NCBI GenBank assembly: GCA_934476675.1
Contig: CAKSOE010000007.1
Location: 1-64,000 of the forward strand
Origin: an uncultured Clostridia bacterium
GTDB taxonomy: Bacteria > Bacillota > Clostridia > UBA1381
DNA length: 64,000 nt
Direction: 5' to 3'
The notes beneath the pieces were generated by a model that had not been told where the DNA came from, did not search any database, and saw only the letters and a program-made list of their open reading frames with translations. Both the position numbers and the translations under genes were made by a program. Of this stretch, positions 15,908-24,932 are shown one piece after another (the stretch's first letter is position 1; each line of letters begins with the position of its first letter).

Positions 15908-17014
15908 TTAATTATACCACAGAATATCAGTGTTGCCCATAAGGCGGCTGACTGCTTCCATATAGAAAAAGTCGCCGTAAATTAAACCGACATTGACGTT
16001 CTGATTAGCAGGACAATGTCCCGTTCCTCCGTTTAGCATACACTCTTTTGCATTATCTAAATTAGAATAATTATCGGTCAGAGATTTTATGGTTTTATAC
16101 GCAGAATCGGTATAGAACGCTTTTTCACAGTCCGGAACGTGCTGTGCTATTTCAAGCAGACCGCACGCTGCACAAGCGGCAGCTGAGGTATCTCGCGGTG
16201 TTTCGGGAGTTTTTTGAACTCTGAAATCCCAGTGTGCAACATGATCCTCCGGCAGATTTGCAATGAAAAATCCGGCGGCTCTTTTGGCAGCGTTAAGGTA
16301 TTCTTCGTTGCCTGTAAAGCGATAGACAAGTGCAAGACCGTAAATTGCCCAGGATGCGCCGCGCGACCATGCTGAGACAGGACTTGCCGCCTGTCCGCTT
16401 ATTGATTCGATAAAATCGCCTGTTTCCGGGTCAAATGACAAAACGTGATTTACCGAGCCGTCGGGACGGACAAAATATTTTACAACCGTATCGGCATGAG
16501 CGCAGGCTATATGCTTGAAAATCGGATTACCGGACAATTTACTCGCCCAGAAAAGCAAAGCAAGGTTCATTGTACAATCAACAATCGCCCAGCCGTTTTG
16601 ACCGTTCCACGCCTGAATAAAATTACCCTTTATATTGAAACGCGAAGCTAAAAACGCTGCCGCTTTCATGCAGCGGCGACAGGATTCTTTATTTCCTGTG
16701 ATACGATAGTCCGCACCGGCGGAAAGCAGCCACAAAAATCCTGCGTCATGATCCACCCTATAATATTCATCAAGCACGTGTGACATTTTTTCTTCTGTTT
16801 CGGTGGCAATTTCGGCGAATTTTTCGTCTTTTGTCTGCTGATATGCCATCCACAGAATACCCGGCCAAAATCCGTTTGTCCACCACGGCGCTTCTTCGTT
16901 GTTATATTCATTTTCTTTGCACACATGAGGAAAGCGCGCTCCGATTTCGGAAGCTGTGGTATCAAGCTTTTTTAATATTCTCTGCATTGTTTCTTCTGCC
17001 CATAGTTTATACAT
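15908..17014 (-). CDS. unsaturated glucuronyl hydrolase, glycoside hydrolase family 88
   Basis: The 368-residue protein has no signal peptide, so it is cytoplasmic. It carries GH88 motifs: PWWTNGFWPG near residue 43, HDAGF with Asp90, and WAIVDCTMNLALLFWAS with Asp146. These correspond to the two catalytic aspartates (Asp88/Asp149) of Bacillus GL1 unsaturated glucuronyl hydrolase. The late motif SAWSRGASWAIYGLAL is also typical. The enzyme hydrates and releases the unsaturated uronic acid left on oligosaccharides by polysaccharide lyases, from pectin, glycosaminoglycans or gellan. It faces an AraC regulator across interlocked promoters, suggesting induction by the oligosaccharide. RBS AAGGAG. 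Related GH105 enzymes are the main alternative. Confidence 0.92.
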   Translation of the reverse strand: MYKLWAEETMQRILKKLDTTASEIGARFPHVCKENEYNNEEAPWWTNGFWPGILWMAYQQTKDEKFAEIATETEEKMSHVLDEYYRVDHDAGFLWLLSAGADYRITGNKESCRRCMKAAAFLASRFNIKGNFIQAWNGQNGWAIVDCTMNLALLFWASKLSGNPIFKHIACAHADTVVKYFVRPDGSVNHVLSFDPETGDFIESISGQAASPVSAWSRGASWAIYGLALVYRFTGNEEYLNAAKRAAGFFIANLPEDHVAHWDFRVQKTPETPRDTSAAACAACGLLEIAQHVPDCEKAFYTDSAYKTIKSLTDNYSNLDNAKECMLNGGTGHCPANQNVNVGLIYGDFFYMEAVSRLMGNTDILWYN

Positions 17015-17069
17015 TATTATTATCTCCTTACATTATAAATTTGCCGTAAAATCATATTTTTACGAATAA

Positions 17070-17098
17070 ATTATAATATAGCTTTACTTTTGAGTCAA
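17070..17098 (-). promoter_or_regulatory. promoter of the GH88 gene
   Basis: Minus-strand TTGACT (17093-17098) and TATAAT (17070-17075) are 17 bases apart. The element overlaps the divergent promoter for the AraC gene. Confidence 0.7.
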
Positions 17099-17111
17099 TG
17101 TAGTATATAAT
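17083..17111 (+). promoter_or_regulatory. promoter of the AraC-family gene
   Basis: TTTACT (17083-17088) and TATAAT (17106-17111) are 17 bases apart; the predicted start of transcription is near 17118. Its -35 lies inside the spacer of the opposing GH88 promoter. Confidence 0.6.
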
Positions 17112-17151
17112 TAATTTATAATATCTTATGATAAAATACGAGGTGGATTAT

Positions 17152-17979
17152 TTGCTTGTAACGGGAGAACAGATTCAGGATTTATATATAAAGCTGATGT
17201 TTGTCTGCAAAAGGGAGACTACTCCCGAATGGGGATTTGACGAAAAACAAATCGGCTATCATAATATAATATACATATATGAGGGAAAAGGATATTTTAG
17301 CTGTAACAGCAGCGGTAGATGCGTAAAAAAGGGAGACCTTGTATTTATGCCGCGCGGATGTGACAGACGGCTAAAAACCGACCCGCAAAATCTTTTGAAA
17401 TTATACACGGCTAATTTTCGCGCGGTACTGCCGCAGGAAAAAGACGGTGAATGGTCGGCAGAGCAGGCTGAATTTTTATTTGAATTTGTAAAAACGATAG
17501 AAGATGAGGCGGTGCGTGCAAGATTTGAGGCGCTGTTTGAGCGGCTGTGCATTTTATATACAGCCGGAAAGGACGTGCAGAAGATAAAACAACGTGCCGC
17601 TCTTGCCGAAATTTTGGAATTGTCGGAGCTCTGCCGTAAAAATCAAAGCGTAAGTTACAGTAACCGCAAGATTGTCAATGAATCGGCAAAGTTTATGGCA
17701 ATGAATTATGCCCGAAAGCTGACGCTTGGTGATTTGGCAGGAGAAGTGGGGTTGAGTACGTCGTATTATTCGGCGATTTTTCGTGCTTCAACCGGAAAAT
17801 CACCGATTGAATATCTGATACAACTGCGCATATTTAAAGCAAAGCAGCTGCTGAAAGACGGATTTTCGGTGACGCACACAGCGGAAGCGGTAGGGTTTTC
17901 GGATATTTATTATTTCAGCAATATGTTTAAAAAGACGGAGGGAATTTCACCGACCGAATATGTAAAAAAAGGAATATAA
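17152..17979 (+). CDS. AraC-family transcriptional regulator
   Basis: An N-terminal cupin-like sensor (YIYEGKGYF, KKGDLVFMPRG) is followed by a C-terminal AraC double HTH (RKLTLGDLAGEVGLSTSYYSAIF and VTHTAEAVGFSDIYYFSNMFKK...SPTEYV). It is divergent from the GH88 gene and very likely controls it. Start choice: a TTG at 17152 has AGGTGG five bases upstream. The in-frame ATG at 17128 has no RBS and lies about ten bases after the predicted transcript start. The ATG would add eight residues. Ligand unknown; an unsaturated uronic-acid oligosaccharide is a reasonable guess from context. Confidence 0.88.
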   Translation: MLVTGEQIQDLYIKLMFVCKRETTPEWGFDEKQIGYHNIIYIYEGKGYFSCNSSGRCVKKGDLVFMPRGCDRRLKTDPQNLLKLYTANFRAVLPQEKDGEWSAEQAEFLFEFVKTIEDEAVRARFEALFERLCILYTAGKDVQKIKQRAALAEILELSELCRKNQSVSYSNRKIVNESAKFMAMNYARKLTLGDLAGEVGLSTSYYSAIFRASTGKSPIEYLIQLRIFKAKQLLKDGFSVTHTAEAVGFSDIYYFSNMFKKTEGISPTEYVKKGI

Positions 17980-17990
17980 AAACAATAAAA

Positions 17991-18022
17991 ACGCACACGG
18001 CGTATGACTTTGCCGTGTGCGT
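17991..18022. terminator. bidirectional terminator
   Basis: Stem ACGCACACGGC / GCCGTGTGCGT between the converging AraC and glnN genes, with A-rich and T-rich flanks on either side. Confidence 0.8.
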
Positions 18023-18031
18023 TATATTTAA

Positions 18032-20131
18032 TTATACTCTGTACAATAAATCCGTATATGTCGGGAACGGCCAGTAGTCCGTGGCAACCATTGTTTCAAG
18101 AGTATCCGCAACAGCTCTTAATTCGCTCATTGCCGGAATAACCGTGTCACGGTAGTAGTTACCTATTTCAAACACATCGTCCGTATCAGGAACGGCATCA
18201 GCCGCAGCGGCAAGAACATCAATCTTGTCCATAAGGTTTTCGGTAAGCGATGTAAGAGTTTTTGCTTTTTCAAGCTCTTTCGGAACGCTCAGACCCAAAG
18301 CCGTCTTTGACGAAATATCGTCTGTGATGAACTTTGTGTATTTAAGCGCTGCCGGAAGAATTTCCTGTTTTGCCATTTCAAGCATTGTAAGCATTTCAAT
18401 ATGCAGTGTCTTATCATATTCCTCCATCATGATGTCGCATCTTGTGGTTGTTTCAACCTCGGTGAATACACCGTGCTTTGCAAACAAATCAATCGATTTC
18501 TGCGATTTGAAATGCGGGAGTGCATCCGGAGTCGTTTTGAGGTTCGGCAAGCCTCTCTTTTCTGCCTCCTCAACCCACTCGTCGCTGTAACCGTTTCCGT
18601 TGAATATAATTCTGTCATGCTTCTTGAATGCGTCGATTGCGATTTCAAGCGCTTTATCATGTACTTCCTGTTCTGTTTTGCAGCCTTCAAGTTTTTCTGC
18701 AAACTGGCTCAGTGATTCGGCAACAATTGTATTGATAACAATATTGATTCCCGAAATCGACTGTGAAGAACCGGGCATTCTGAACTCAAATCTGTTTCCC
18801 GTAAAGGCAAACGGTGATGTTCTGTTTCTGTCTGTGCTGTCCTTTTTGATAACCGGAAGCGCTTCAACGCCTGTTTCAAGGAAAGCGGCAGCGGCAGTAC
18901 CACTGCTGATTTTACCCGTCTTTAATTCTTCAAGTACCGAATTAAGCTGATCGCCGAGGTAAATTGAAACAATTGCCGGCGGAGCTTCGTTAGCGCCGAG
19001 TCTGTGGTCATTTCCGGCGGTTGCAACGCTGACACGCAGAATATCGCTGTATTCGTCAACAGCCTTTATTACGGCTGCGAGAAACAACAGGAACTGTACA
19101 TTCTCAACAGGCTTTTTACCGGGTTTTAAGAGGTTTTCGCCGTCTGATGTACCCAATGACCAGTTATTGTGTTTACCCGAACCGTTAATTCCGTCATAGG
19201 GCTTTTCATGCAGCAGGCAGTACAAGCCGTGGCGGTCGGCAACCTTTTTGAGGATTTCCATTGTAAGCTGGTTGTGGTCGGTTGCAAGGTTGGTGGTTGA
19301 GAAAATCGGTGCAATTTCGTGCTGTGCCGGGGCAACCTCGTTATGCTTTGTTTTTGCGAGAACACCGAGTCTCCATAATTCCTCGTCAACCTCTTTCATG
19401 AACGCCGATACTCTTTCCTTAATCTGACCGAAGTAATGGTCGTCCATTTCCTGACCCTTTGCCGGCATTGCGCCAAACAGTGTTCTGCCCGAAAGCATAA
19501 GGTCTTTTCTCTTATCTCTGAGTTTCTTGTCTACGAGGAAATACTCCTGTTCCGGTCCTACGAACGATACAACTCTTGACGGAGTTTTTCCGAAATATTT
19601 AAGTACTTTTTTTGCTTCTCTGTTAACAGCGTCCATGGAACGGAGGAGAGGAGTCTTTTTATCGAGAACTTCGCCCGTGTACGATACGAATGATGTCGGA
19701 ATACACAGCGAATTGTCTTTAATGAATGCGTATGAAGTAGGATCCCATGCAGTATATCCGCGTGCTTCAAATGTAGCTCTCAGACCGCCTGAGGGAAATG
19801 ATGAAGCGTCAGGTTCGCCTACAACAAGCTCCTTGCCCGAAAATTCCATAATTACGTTGCCGTCGTCGGTCGGCTGTATAAACGAATCGTGCTTTTCGGC
19901 AGTAAATCCTGTCATCGGCTGGAACCAGTGCGTATAATGTGTGCAGCCGTTTTCAACAGCCCAGTCCTTCATTGCATTTGCAACTACCTCTGCGACGGAT
20001 ATATCAAGCTTAGAACCGTCGTTAATAGTCTTTAACAATGATTTGTAAGTTTCCTTAGGCAGCCGTGCCTTCATTGTTTCAAGGTTAAACACCTTGCTTC
20101 CAAAGATTTCAGCAACATTTCCGTTTTTCAT
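18032..20131 (-). CDS. glnN: glutamine synthetase type III
   Basis: At 699 residues it has the GSIII length, much longer than GSI (about 450). Recognisable GSIII segments are HWFQPMTGFTAEKHDSF, FPSGGLRATFEARGYTAWDP, the catalytic GPEQEYFLVD, GAMPAKGQEMDDHYFG, KHNEVAPAQHEIAPIF, GSGKHNNWSLGT and GNDHRLGANEAPPAI. It makes glutamine from glutamate, ammonia and ATP. RBS GGGAGG lies seven bases before the ATG. Its promoter (20276-20303) is separated from the gene by a leader with a strong hairpin (20204-20244), which may regulate expression. No ANTAR-type or GlnR regulator is adjacent. Confidence 0.97.
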   Translation of the reverse strand: MKNGNVAEIFGSKVFNLETMKARLPKETYKSLLKTINDGSKLDISVAEVVANAMKDWAVENGCTHYTHWFQPMTGFTAEKHDSFIQPTDDGNVIMEFSGKELVVGEPDASSFPSGGLRATFEARGYTAWDPTSYAFIKDNSLCIPTSFVSYTGEVLDKKTPLLRSMDAVNREAKKVLKYFGKTPSRVVSFVGPEQEYFLVDKKLRDKRKDLMLSGRTLFGAMPAKGQEMDDHYFGQIKERVSAFMKEVDEELWRLGVLAKTKHNEVAPAQHEIAPIFSTTNLATDHNQLTMEILKKVADRHGLYCLLHEKPYDGINGSGKHNNWSLGTSDGENLLKPGKKPVENVQFLLFLAAVIKAVDEYSDILRVSVATAGNDHRLGANEAPPAIVSIYLGDQLNSVLEELKTGKISSGTAAAAFLETGVEALPVIKKDSTDRNRTSPFAFTGNRFEFRMPGSSQSISGINIVINTIVAESLSQFAEKLEGCKTEQEVHDKALEIAIDAFKKHDRIIFNGNGYSDEWVEEAEKRGLPNLKTTPDALPHFKSQKSIDLFAKHGVFTEVETTTRCDIMMEEYDKTLHIEMLTMLEMAKQEILPAALKYTKFITDDISSKTALGLSVPKELEKAKTLTSLTENLMDKIDVLAAAADAVPDTDDVFEIGNYYRDTVIPAMSELRAVADTLETMVATDYWPFPTYTDLLYRV

Positions 20132-20203
20132 AGTATTACCTCCCTAAATTTAAGCTTAAAGCATATGCGTTAAGCGTATTAACATATTTGATATATAACT
20201 GAA

Positions 20204-20244
20204 ACAAGGGCATTTTATAATAGTCATTATAAAACGCCCTTGTT
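20204..20244 (-). promoter_or_regulatory. hairpin in the glnN leader / aspS downstream region
   Basis: Stem of about 19 base pairs with one G:U pair, built from AACAAGGGCGTTTTATAAT and its partner, with a four-base loop. It lies just after the predicted glnN transcription start and also downstream of aspS. There is no clean U-run after the stem on the minus strand, so a leader regulatory element or a weak terminator are both possible. Confidence 0.55.
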
Positions 20245-20275
20245 TTAATGTTCACTTAATATCATCTATACTGAT

Positions 20276-20303
20276 ATTATACCACTAATATTTTATTTGT
20301 CAA
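20276..20303 (-). promoter_or_regulatory. promoter of glnN
   Basis: Minus-strand TTGACA (20298-20303) and TATAAT (20276-20281) with a 16-base spacer. Confidence 0.75.
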
Positions 20304-20363
20304 TATACAAATTATAAAATAAGTTGTGTAAATAACCGCACTTTATTTATACATTTTGTCGTA

Positions 20364-21674
20364 TTACGGGTCAAGATGGTGCAAATCGCGCGGGAACAAG
20401 CTTGCCTGGCGAATGTTTTCGAGTCCCAAAAGCTTCATTACCAGTCTTTCAAGACCGATTCCCAAACCGCCGTGAGGCGGCATACCGTATTTATGAATAT
20501 CAAGATATGCACCCAATTCTTCCGGCTTTATGTTGTAGCGTTCAAGTTTTTTGACCTGTTCTTCATAGTCGTGTATACGCTGACCGCCCGTGGTTATTTC
20601 CAGACCTCTGAAAAGCAAGTCAAAGCTTTCGGCAAGCTTTTCGTCCTCGGGTGAGTTCTTTGCGTAGAACGGACGTTTAAGCGCAGGGAACTTTGTTATA
20701 AATATAAAGTCGCTGTTGTATTCGCGCTTTGCATATTCGCAAAGACGTATTTCGTCCGTCGGATCAAGGTCAAACTGGTTATGCTCCTTTTGGCATATGT
20801 CCAGAGCCTCAAAAAAGGTTACGGACGGAATATCCTCTATTACAGGTATTTCAGCGCCGAGCAGCGCAATCTCATGCGAGTAATTTTTGCGCAGATAATC
20901 GGTAACGTATCTGAGCATTGCCGTTTCGGTCTGCATGATATCCGCCATGCTTTTGATATAAGCCATTTCAAAGTCCAGTCCGATGTACTCGTTCAGATGC
21001 CTTGTGGAGTTGTGCTTTTCCGCACGGTATACCGGTGCAATCTCAAACACTCTGTCAAAGAACGCCACACAGGTCTGCTTGTAAAACTGCGGACTCTGTG
21101 CCAAAGTCGCATCCTGACCGAAATATTTAAGCTTAAAAATGTTTGCGCCGCCCTCAGCGCCCATTTTTGTGATTTTCGGGGTGTGAATTTCGGTAAAGCC
21201 CTGCGAAAGCATAAATTCACGGAAGCCGCTTACAACGCCCTCGCTTACTTTAAATACCGCGCGCGTATCCGGATGACGGAGCGCAACGCTTCTGTATTCC
21301 ATGTTTGTTTCGAGCGTACAGCCGAGATGCTTGTCGGATACGTGCAGGGGGTATTCGTGAGCCGGAACTGAAAGTATTTCAAATGAAGAAAGTGTTATTT
21401 CATATCCGTATAATGCTCTTTTTTCCTCTCTTACCGTACCGGAAACAGTTACATATGCTCCCTCACACAGCTTTTCAAAATCGCCGCTGCATGAATCAGC
21501 TGAATAAGTAGACTGTATCAAATATCTTCCCGTGCGCAGAATTATAAATGAGAATCCGCCCATATCACGGATTTTATGAACACAGGCGCTGAATGTGATT
21601 TCACTGCCGCATTTTTCTTGCAGCTCGTCTAACGTGAATGTGCCGATTAAATCTTTTCCGCTTATCGTTTGCAT
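20364..21674 (-). CDS. aspS: archaeal-type (nondiscriminating) aspartyl-tRNA synthetase
   Basis: The 436-residue class II synthetase lacks the bacterial GAD insertion, so it is of the shorter archaeal type. An N-terminal OB fold (FSACVHKIRDMGGFSFIIL) precedes the catalytic core with HTPKITKMGAEGGANIFKL, the motif-2 region FEIAPVYRAEKHNSTRHLNEY, and motif 3 GLGIGLERLVMKLLGL. It follows gatB directly (18 bases) in a gatC-gatA-gatB operon. This strongly suggests that it charges tRNA-Asn with Asp, and that GatCAB then amidates the product. His33 in the OB fold fits nondiscriminating enzymes of this type. Annotation as AsnRS is the alternative, but the operon argues against it. RBS AAGGAAG. Confidence 0.86.
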   Translation of the reverse strand: MQTISGKDLIGTFTLDELQEKCGSEITFSACVHKIRDMGGFSFIILRTGRYLIQSTYSADSCSGDFEKLCEGAYVTVSGTVREEKRALYGYEITLSSFEILSVPAHEYPLHVSDKHLGCTLETNMEYRSVALRHPDTRAVFKVSEGVVSGFREFMLSQGFTEIHTPKITKMGAEGGANIFKLKYFGQDATLAQSPQFYKQTCVAFFDRVFEIAPVYRAEKHNSTRHLNEYIGLDFEMAYIKSMADIMQTETAMLRYVTDYLRKNYSHEIALLGAEIPVIEDIPSVTFFEALDICQKEHNQFDLDPTDEIRLCEYAKREYNSDFIFITKFPALKRPFYAKNSPEDEKLAESFDLLFRGLEITTGGQRIHDYEEQVKKLERYNIKPEELGAYLDIHKYGMPPHGGLGIGLERLVMKLLGLENIRQASLFPRDLHHLDP

Positions 21675-21692
21675 AGTTCAATCTTCCTTTCG

Positions 21693-23111
21693 TTATTTAA
21701 GCTTTTCGGTCAATACGTCCTTTATAAGCTTTGGGTTTGCGCTTTTTCCGGCAAGACGCATTATCTGTCCCATAAAGAATCCGAACAGCTTATCGTTTCC
21801 TGCTTTGTATTTGGCAACGCTGTCGGCATTTTCGGCAAGGAATTTATCGGCAATTTCCTCAATGGCGCTGCTGTCACTGCTCATTATAAAGCCGCGTTCC
21901 TCCGCAATCTTTTCGGGTTTACCGCCGCGCTCGAACATAAGCTGTACAATCTGCTTTGCGCTGCCTAAGTTTATTTTGCCTTCCGAAACCATTTTAACCG
22001 TTTCGGCAATGCCGGCGGGTGTAAACGGTACGTCGGAGATTGACATTTCACTTGTGTTCAGCATATGACTTACTTCTCCGACCATCATGTTTGCAATCTG
22101 CTTGTAATCCGGATTTATTTTCACGGCGTCATCGTAAAAATCGGAAAATTCTCTTGCAGCAGTCAGAAGAACTGCATCCTCATAGGGAAGTCCGTAGCTT
22201 TTTGTATAGCGTTCGATACGCTCCTTAGGCATTTCGGGCATCGACTGCTTTATTTTCAAAAGCTCCTCATCGGTGAATATAACCGGAGGAATATCCGGTT
22301 CCGGGAAGTAGCGGTAGTCGTGCGCTTCCTCCTTTGAACGCAGAGCCTTTGTATCATCGTGGTTTTCGTTATAACGGCGTGTTTCCTGTTTTACAGCGCC
22401 GCCCTTGTCAAGAATTTCGCTCTGACGCTGTATTTCGTATTCAATCGCTCTGCCGATGGATTTGATTGAGTTAATATTTTTCAGCTCGGCTCTTGTTCCG
22501 AAAGTATCAGAGCCGTACGGCATAAGTGAAATATTTACATCAACTCTCAAAGAACCCTGATCCATACGTGCATCACACACGCCGGCATATTTTAAGCGCA
22601 GTGCGATTTTTTGCACAAAATCCTGAACCTGTTCAACAGTACGGAAATCCGGTTCGGTTACAATTTCGATAAGCGGAACTCCGCATCTGTTGTAATCTGC
22701 CATGGAAATGCCCTCATAATCGTCATGAACAAGCTTTCCGGCATCTTCTTCTATGTGTATACGGTTTATGCGTATATCTGTTCCGTCAGATACGGTTATA
22801 TGACCGTCCGTGCATATCGGGTCAAAAAACTGTGTTATCTGATAGGCTTTCGGCAAATCGGGGTAAAAATAATTCTTTCTGTCAAACGCACTGTATTTAT
22901 GAACCGTACAGTCTGTTGCAAAGCCTGCCTTTGCGGCAAGCATTACAGCGCCTTGGTTGAGAACGGGAAGTGTTCCGGGCATTCCCGAGCATCTCGGACA
23001 TGCACGCGTATTTTCGCCGCCGCCGAATTCGTTTGCGCATGAGCAGAATACCTTTGAATCGGTAAGAAGCTCACAGTGTATTTCAAGTCCTATAACCGGC
23101 TGATACCTCAT
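21693..23111 (-). CDS. gatB: Asp/Glu-tRNA amidotransferase subunit B
   Basis: At 472 residues the protein has the GatB signature YQPVIGLEIHCELLT, followed by CPRCSGMPGTLPVLN, RKNYFYPDLPKAYQI, and RVDVNISL for tRNA-dependent amide transfer. The C-terminal tail domain (GSAKQIVQLMFERGG ... KLFGFFMGQIMRLAG) contacts tRNA. With GatA and GatC it converts Asp-tRNA-Asn and Glu-tRNA-Gln into Asn- and Gln-tRNA. Its ATG overlaps the gatA stop by the ATGA arrangement, which indicates translational coupling; RBS AAGGAGG lies within gatA. Confidence 0.97.
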   Translation of the reverse strand: MRYQPVIGLEIHCELLTDSKVFCSCANEFGGGENTRACPRCSGMPGTLPVLNQGAVMLAAKAGFATDCTVHKYSAFDRKNYFYPDLPKAYQITQFFDPICTDGHITVSDGTDIRINRIHIEEDAGKLVHDDYEGISMADYNRCGVPLIEIVTEPDFRTVEQVQDFVQKIALRLKYAGVCDARMDQGSLRVDVNISLMPYGSDTFGTRAELKNINSIKSIGRAIEYEIQRQSEILDKGGAVKQETRRYNENHDDTKALRSKEEAHDYRYFPEPDIPPVIFTDEELLKIKQSMPEMPKERIERYTKSYGLPYEDAVLLTAAREFSDFYDDAVKINPDYKQIANMMVGEVSHMLNTSEMSISDVPFTPAGIAETVKMVSEGKINLGSAKQIVQLMFERGGKPEKIAEERGFIMSSDSSAIEEIADKFLAENADSVAKYKAGNDKLFGFFMGQIMRLAGKSANPKLIKDVLTEKLK

Positions 23112-24541
23112 AATACCGCCTCCTTACGTTTGAAATCTTTTTCAAATCGGTCGCAGACCGCAATAATTGTTTTTTCGTCAAAAGCTTTTCCGGTAAGGCT
23201 CATGCCTATCGGCATTCCGTCAGTGCCGTAGCCGCATACGGTGGAAATAGCCGGAAGCCCGGCAATGTTTACCGTTACGGTGCAGATGTCGGAAAGATAC
23301 ATTTTAACAGGATCTGCCTCCTGTTCGCCTATTTTGTATGCCGTTGTCGGCGCGGTAGGCGTAAGTATTACATCGCAGGTCTTGAATATTTCAGCATATT
23401 CACTGCGGATTTGTGTGCGTATTTTTCTTGCGGTATTGTAGTAAGCGTCATAATAGCCCGAACAAAGCGCATAGTTTCCGAGCATTATTCTGCGCTTGAC
23501 CTCATCGCCGAAGCCTTCGCTTCTCGATTGCGAAATAAGCTCCGAATAATCCTCCCCCAGACCGCTTCTGTGTCCGTATTTTATGCCGTCAAAGCGTGAA
23601 AGGTTTGACGCAGCCTCTGCCGAAGATATAAGATAGTAAGCCGAAACAGCATATTCAAGCGAGGGAAGAGAGCAGTCGGTGATTTCACAGCCGAGTGATT
23701 TATAATAATCTGCCGCCTTTAATACCGCTTTCTTTACCTCATCGGTTACGCCGTCCAGAAATTCTCGCGGAACACCTATGCGCAGCTTTGAAATATCGCT
23801 GCCTATAAGCGCTGTGCTGCCGCCGACGGCTTTTTGCGATGATGTTGCATCGTTTGCGTCACAGCCGCAGATTGAATCAAATACCAAGCCGGTGTCAGCT
23901 GCGCTCTTTGCAACAACGCCTATCTGGTCGAGAGACGATGCAAAAGCTATAAGACCCCACCTTGATACCGAGCCGTAAGTAGGTTTAAGTCCCGTAACAC
24001 CGCAGAATGCGCTCGGCTGACGAACCGAACCGCCGGTGTCGCTGCCGAGAGCCGCAGCGCAAAGCTCTGCCGCAACCGACGCTGCCGCTCCGCCCGATGA
24101 ACCTCCGGGAACTCTTGATGTATCATACGGATTTTTAACTCCGCCAAAATATGATGTCTGTGAAGAACCACCCATGGCAAATTCGTCCATGTTGGTTTTG
24201 CCGAGAATCACCGCGTGCTGTGATTTTAATTTAAGAACCGCCGTAGCATCGTATGACGGAATAAAATCCTCAAGCATTTTTGACGCACAGGTGGTTTTCA
24301 AAGAGTATGTGCAGATATTATCCTTTACCGACATCGGAATACCGGTAAGGGGCGCCGATTTGTTTTCATCAATCAGCTTTTGTGCCGCTTCCGCATCTTT
24401 TAAGGCGCTTTCGGCACATACGGTAATATAACTGTTTATTTTTGAGTCTGTCTTTTCTATTCTGTCGAGATAGTGTTTTGTAAGCTCCGCAGCGCTTATT
24501 TTCTTTTCGTCAAGAGCGCCGCGCATCTGTGTTAAATCCAC
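23108..24541 (-). CDS. gatA: Asp/Glu-tRNA amidotransferase subunit A
   Basis: Amidase-signature protein of 477 residues. Visible catalytic elements are the Lys in PMSVKDN (about residue 73), GGSSGGAAA and GSDTGGSVRQPS, the Ser-cisSer-Lys set that releases ammonia from glutamine. I place the start at a GTG (24541) because AAAGGA lies nine bases upstream. A TTG nine bases further upstream would sit almost on top of the RBS. It follows gatC and overlaps gatB. Confidence 0.96.
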   Translation of the reverse strand: MDLTQMRGALDEKKISAAELTKHYLDRIEKTDSKINSYITVCAESALKDAEAAQKLIDENKSAPLTGIPMSVKDNICTYSLKTTCASKMLEDFIPSYDATAVLKLKSQHAVILGKTNMDEFAMGGSSQTSYFGGVKNPYDTSRVPGGSSGGAAASVAAELCAAALGSDTGGSVRQPSAFCGVTGLKPTYGSVSRWGLIAFASSLDQIGVVAKSAADTGLVFDSICGCDANDATSSQKAVGGSTALIGSDISKLRIGVPREFLDGVTDEVKKAVLKAADYYKSLGCEITDCSLPSLEYAVSAYYLISSAEAASNLSRFDGIKYGHRSGLGEDYSELISQSRSEGFGDEVKRRIMLGNYALCSGYYDAYYNTARKIRTQIRSEYAEIFKTCDVILTPTAPTTAYKIGEQEADPVKMYLSDICTVTVNIAGLPAISTVCGYGTDGMPIGMSLTGKAFDEKTIIAVCDRFEKDFKRKEAVL

Positions 24542-24566
24542 AAAAATCAATCCTTTCTAAATCTAT

Positions 24567-24845
24567 TTATACAACCTTTGGAACAACAAAGCTGTTATTC
24601 TTGACGTTCTTTGCATTGCCTGTAATTTCCTCGGGCGAAGACGATGAGGAGTGAACGTCATTTCTGAGGTTATTGTAATCCACCGCATCTGCGGTGTACG
24701 GATTGACGGGATTATTAAATTCGCGTACCTTGTCCATCAAGGCAACAATATCGGTCATAGCGGCTGTCATTTTGTCAAGTTCGCCGTCTGTAAAATTGAT
24801 TTTAGAAAGCTGTGCAAGATGCTTTGTAAGCTCTGAATCAAACAT
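24567..24845 (-). CDS. gatC: Asp/Glu-tRNA amidotransferase subunit C
   Basis: The 92-residue protein has the GatC pattern: HLAQLSKINFTDGELDKM at the start, then IVALMDKVREFN and a mid-section NPVNPYTADAVDYNNLRND, ending in FVVPKVV. GatC stabilises the GatA-GatB interface. It is the first gene of the operon. The leader upstream contains a terminator-like hairpin (24881-24917) close to the predicted start of transcription. RBS GAGGAATT precedes the ATG. Confidence 0.94.
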   Translation of the reverse strand: MFDSELTKHLAQLSKINFTDGELDKMTAAMTDIVALMDKVREFNNPVNPYTADAVDYNNLRNDVHSSSSSPEEITGNAKNVKNNSFVVPKVV

Positions 24846-24875
24846 AATTCCTCATACCTTTCTTATTTTTTTAAA

Positions 24876-24917
24876 GAAAAAACGGCATTGCATACAAATA
24901 AAGTATGCAACACCGTT
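24876..24917 (-). terminator. terminator hairpin in the gatCAB leader
   Basis: On the minus strand a 15-pair stem (24881-24895 with 24903-24917, including two G:U pairs that would be C:A mismatches on the other strand) is followed by a T-run. It lies just before gatC and just after the predicted promoter at 24933-24961, so it could act as an attenuator or as the terminator of the small gene at 25040. Confidence 0.75.
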
Positions 24918-24932
24918 GTCGCTTATGGTAAT

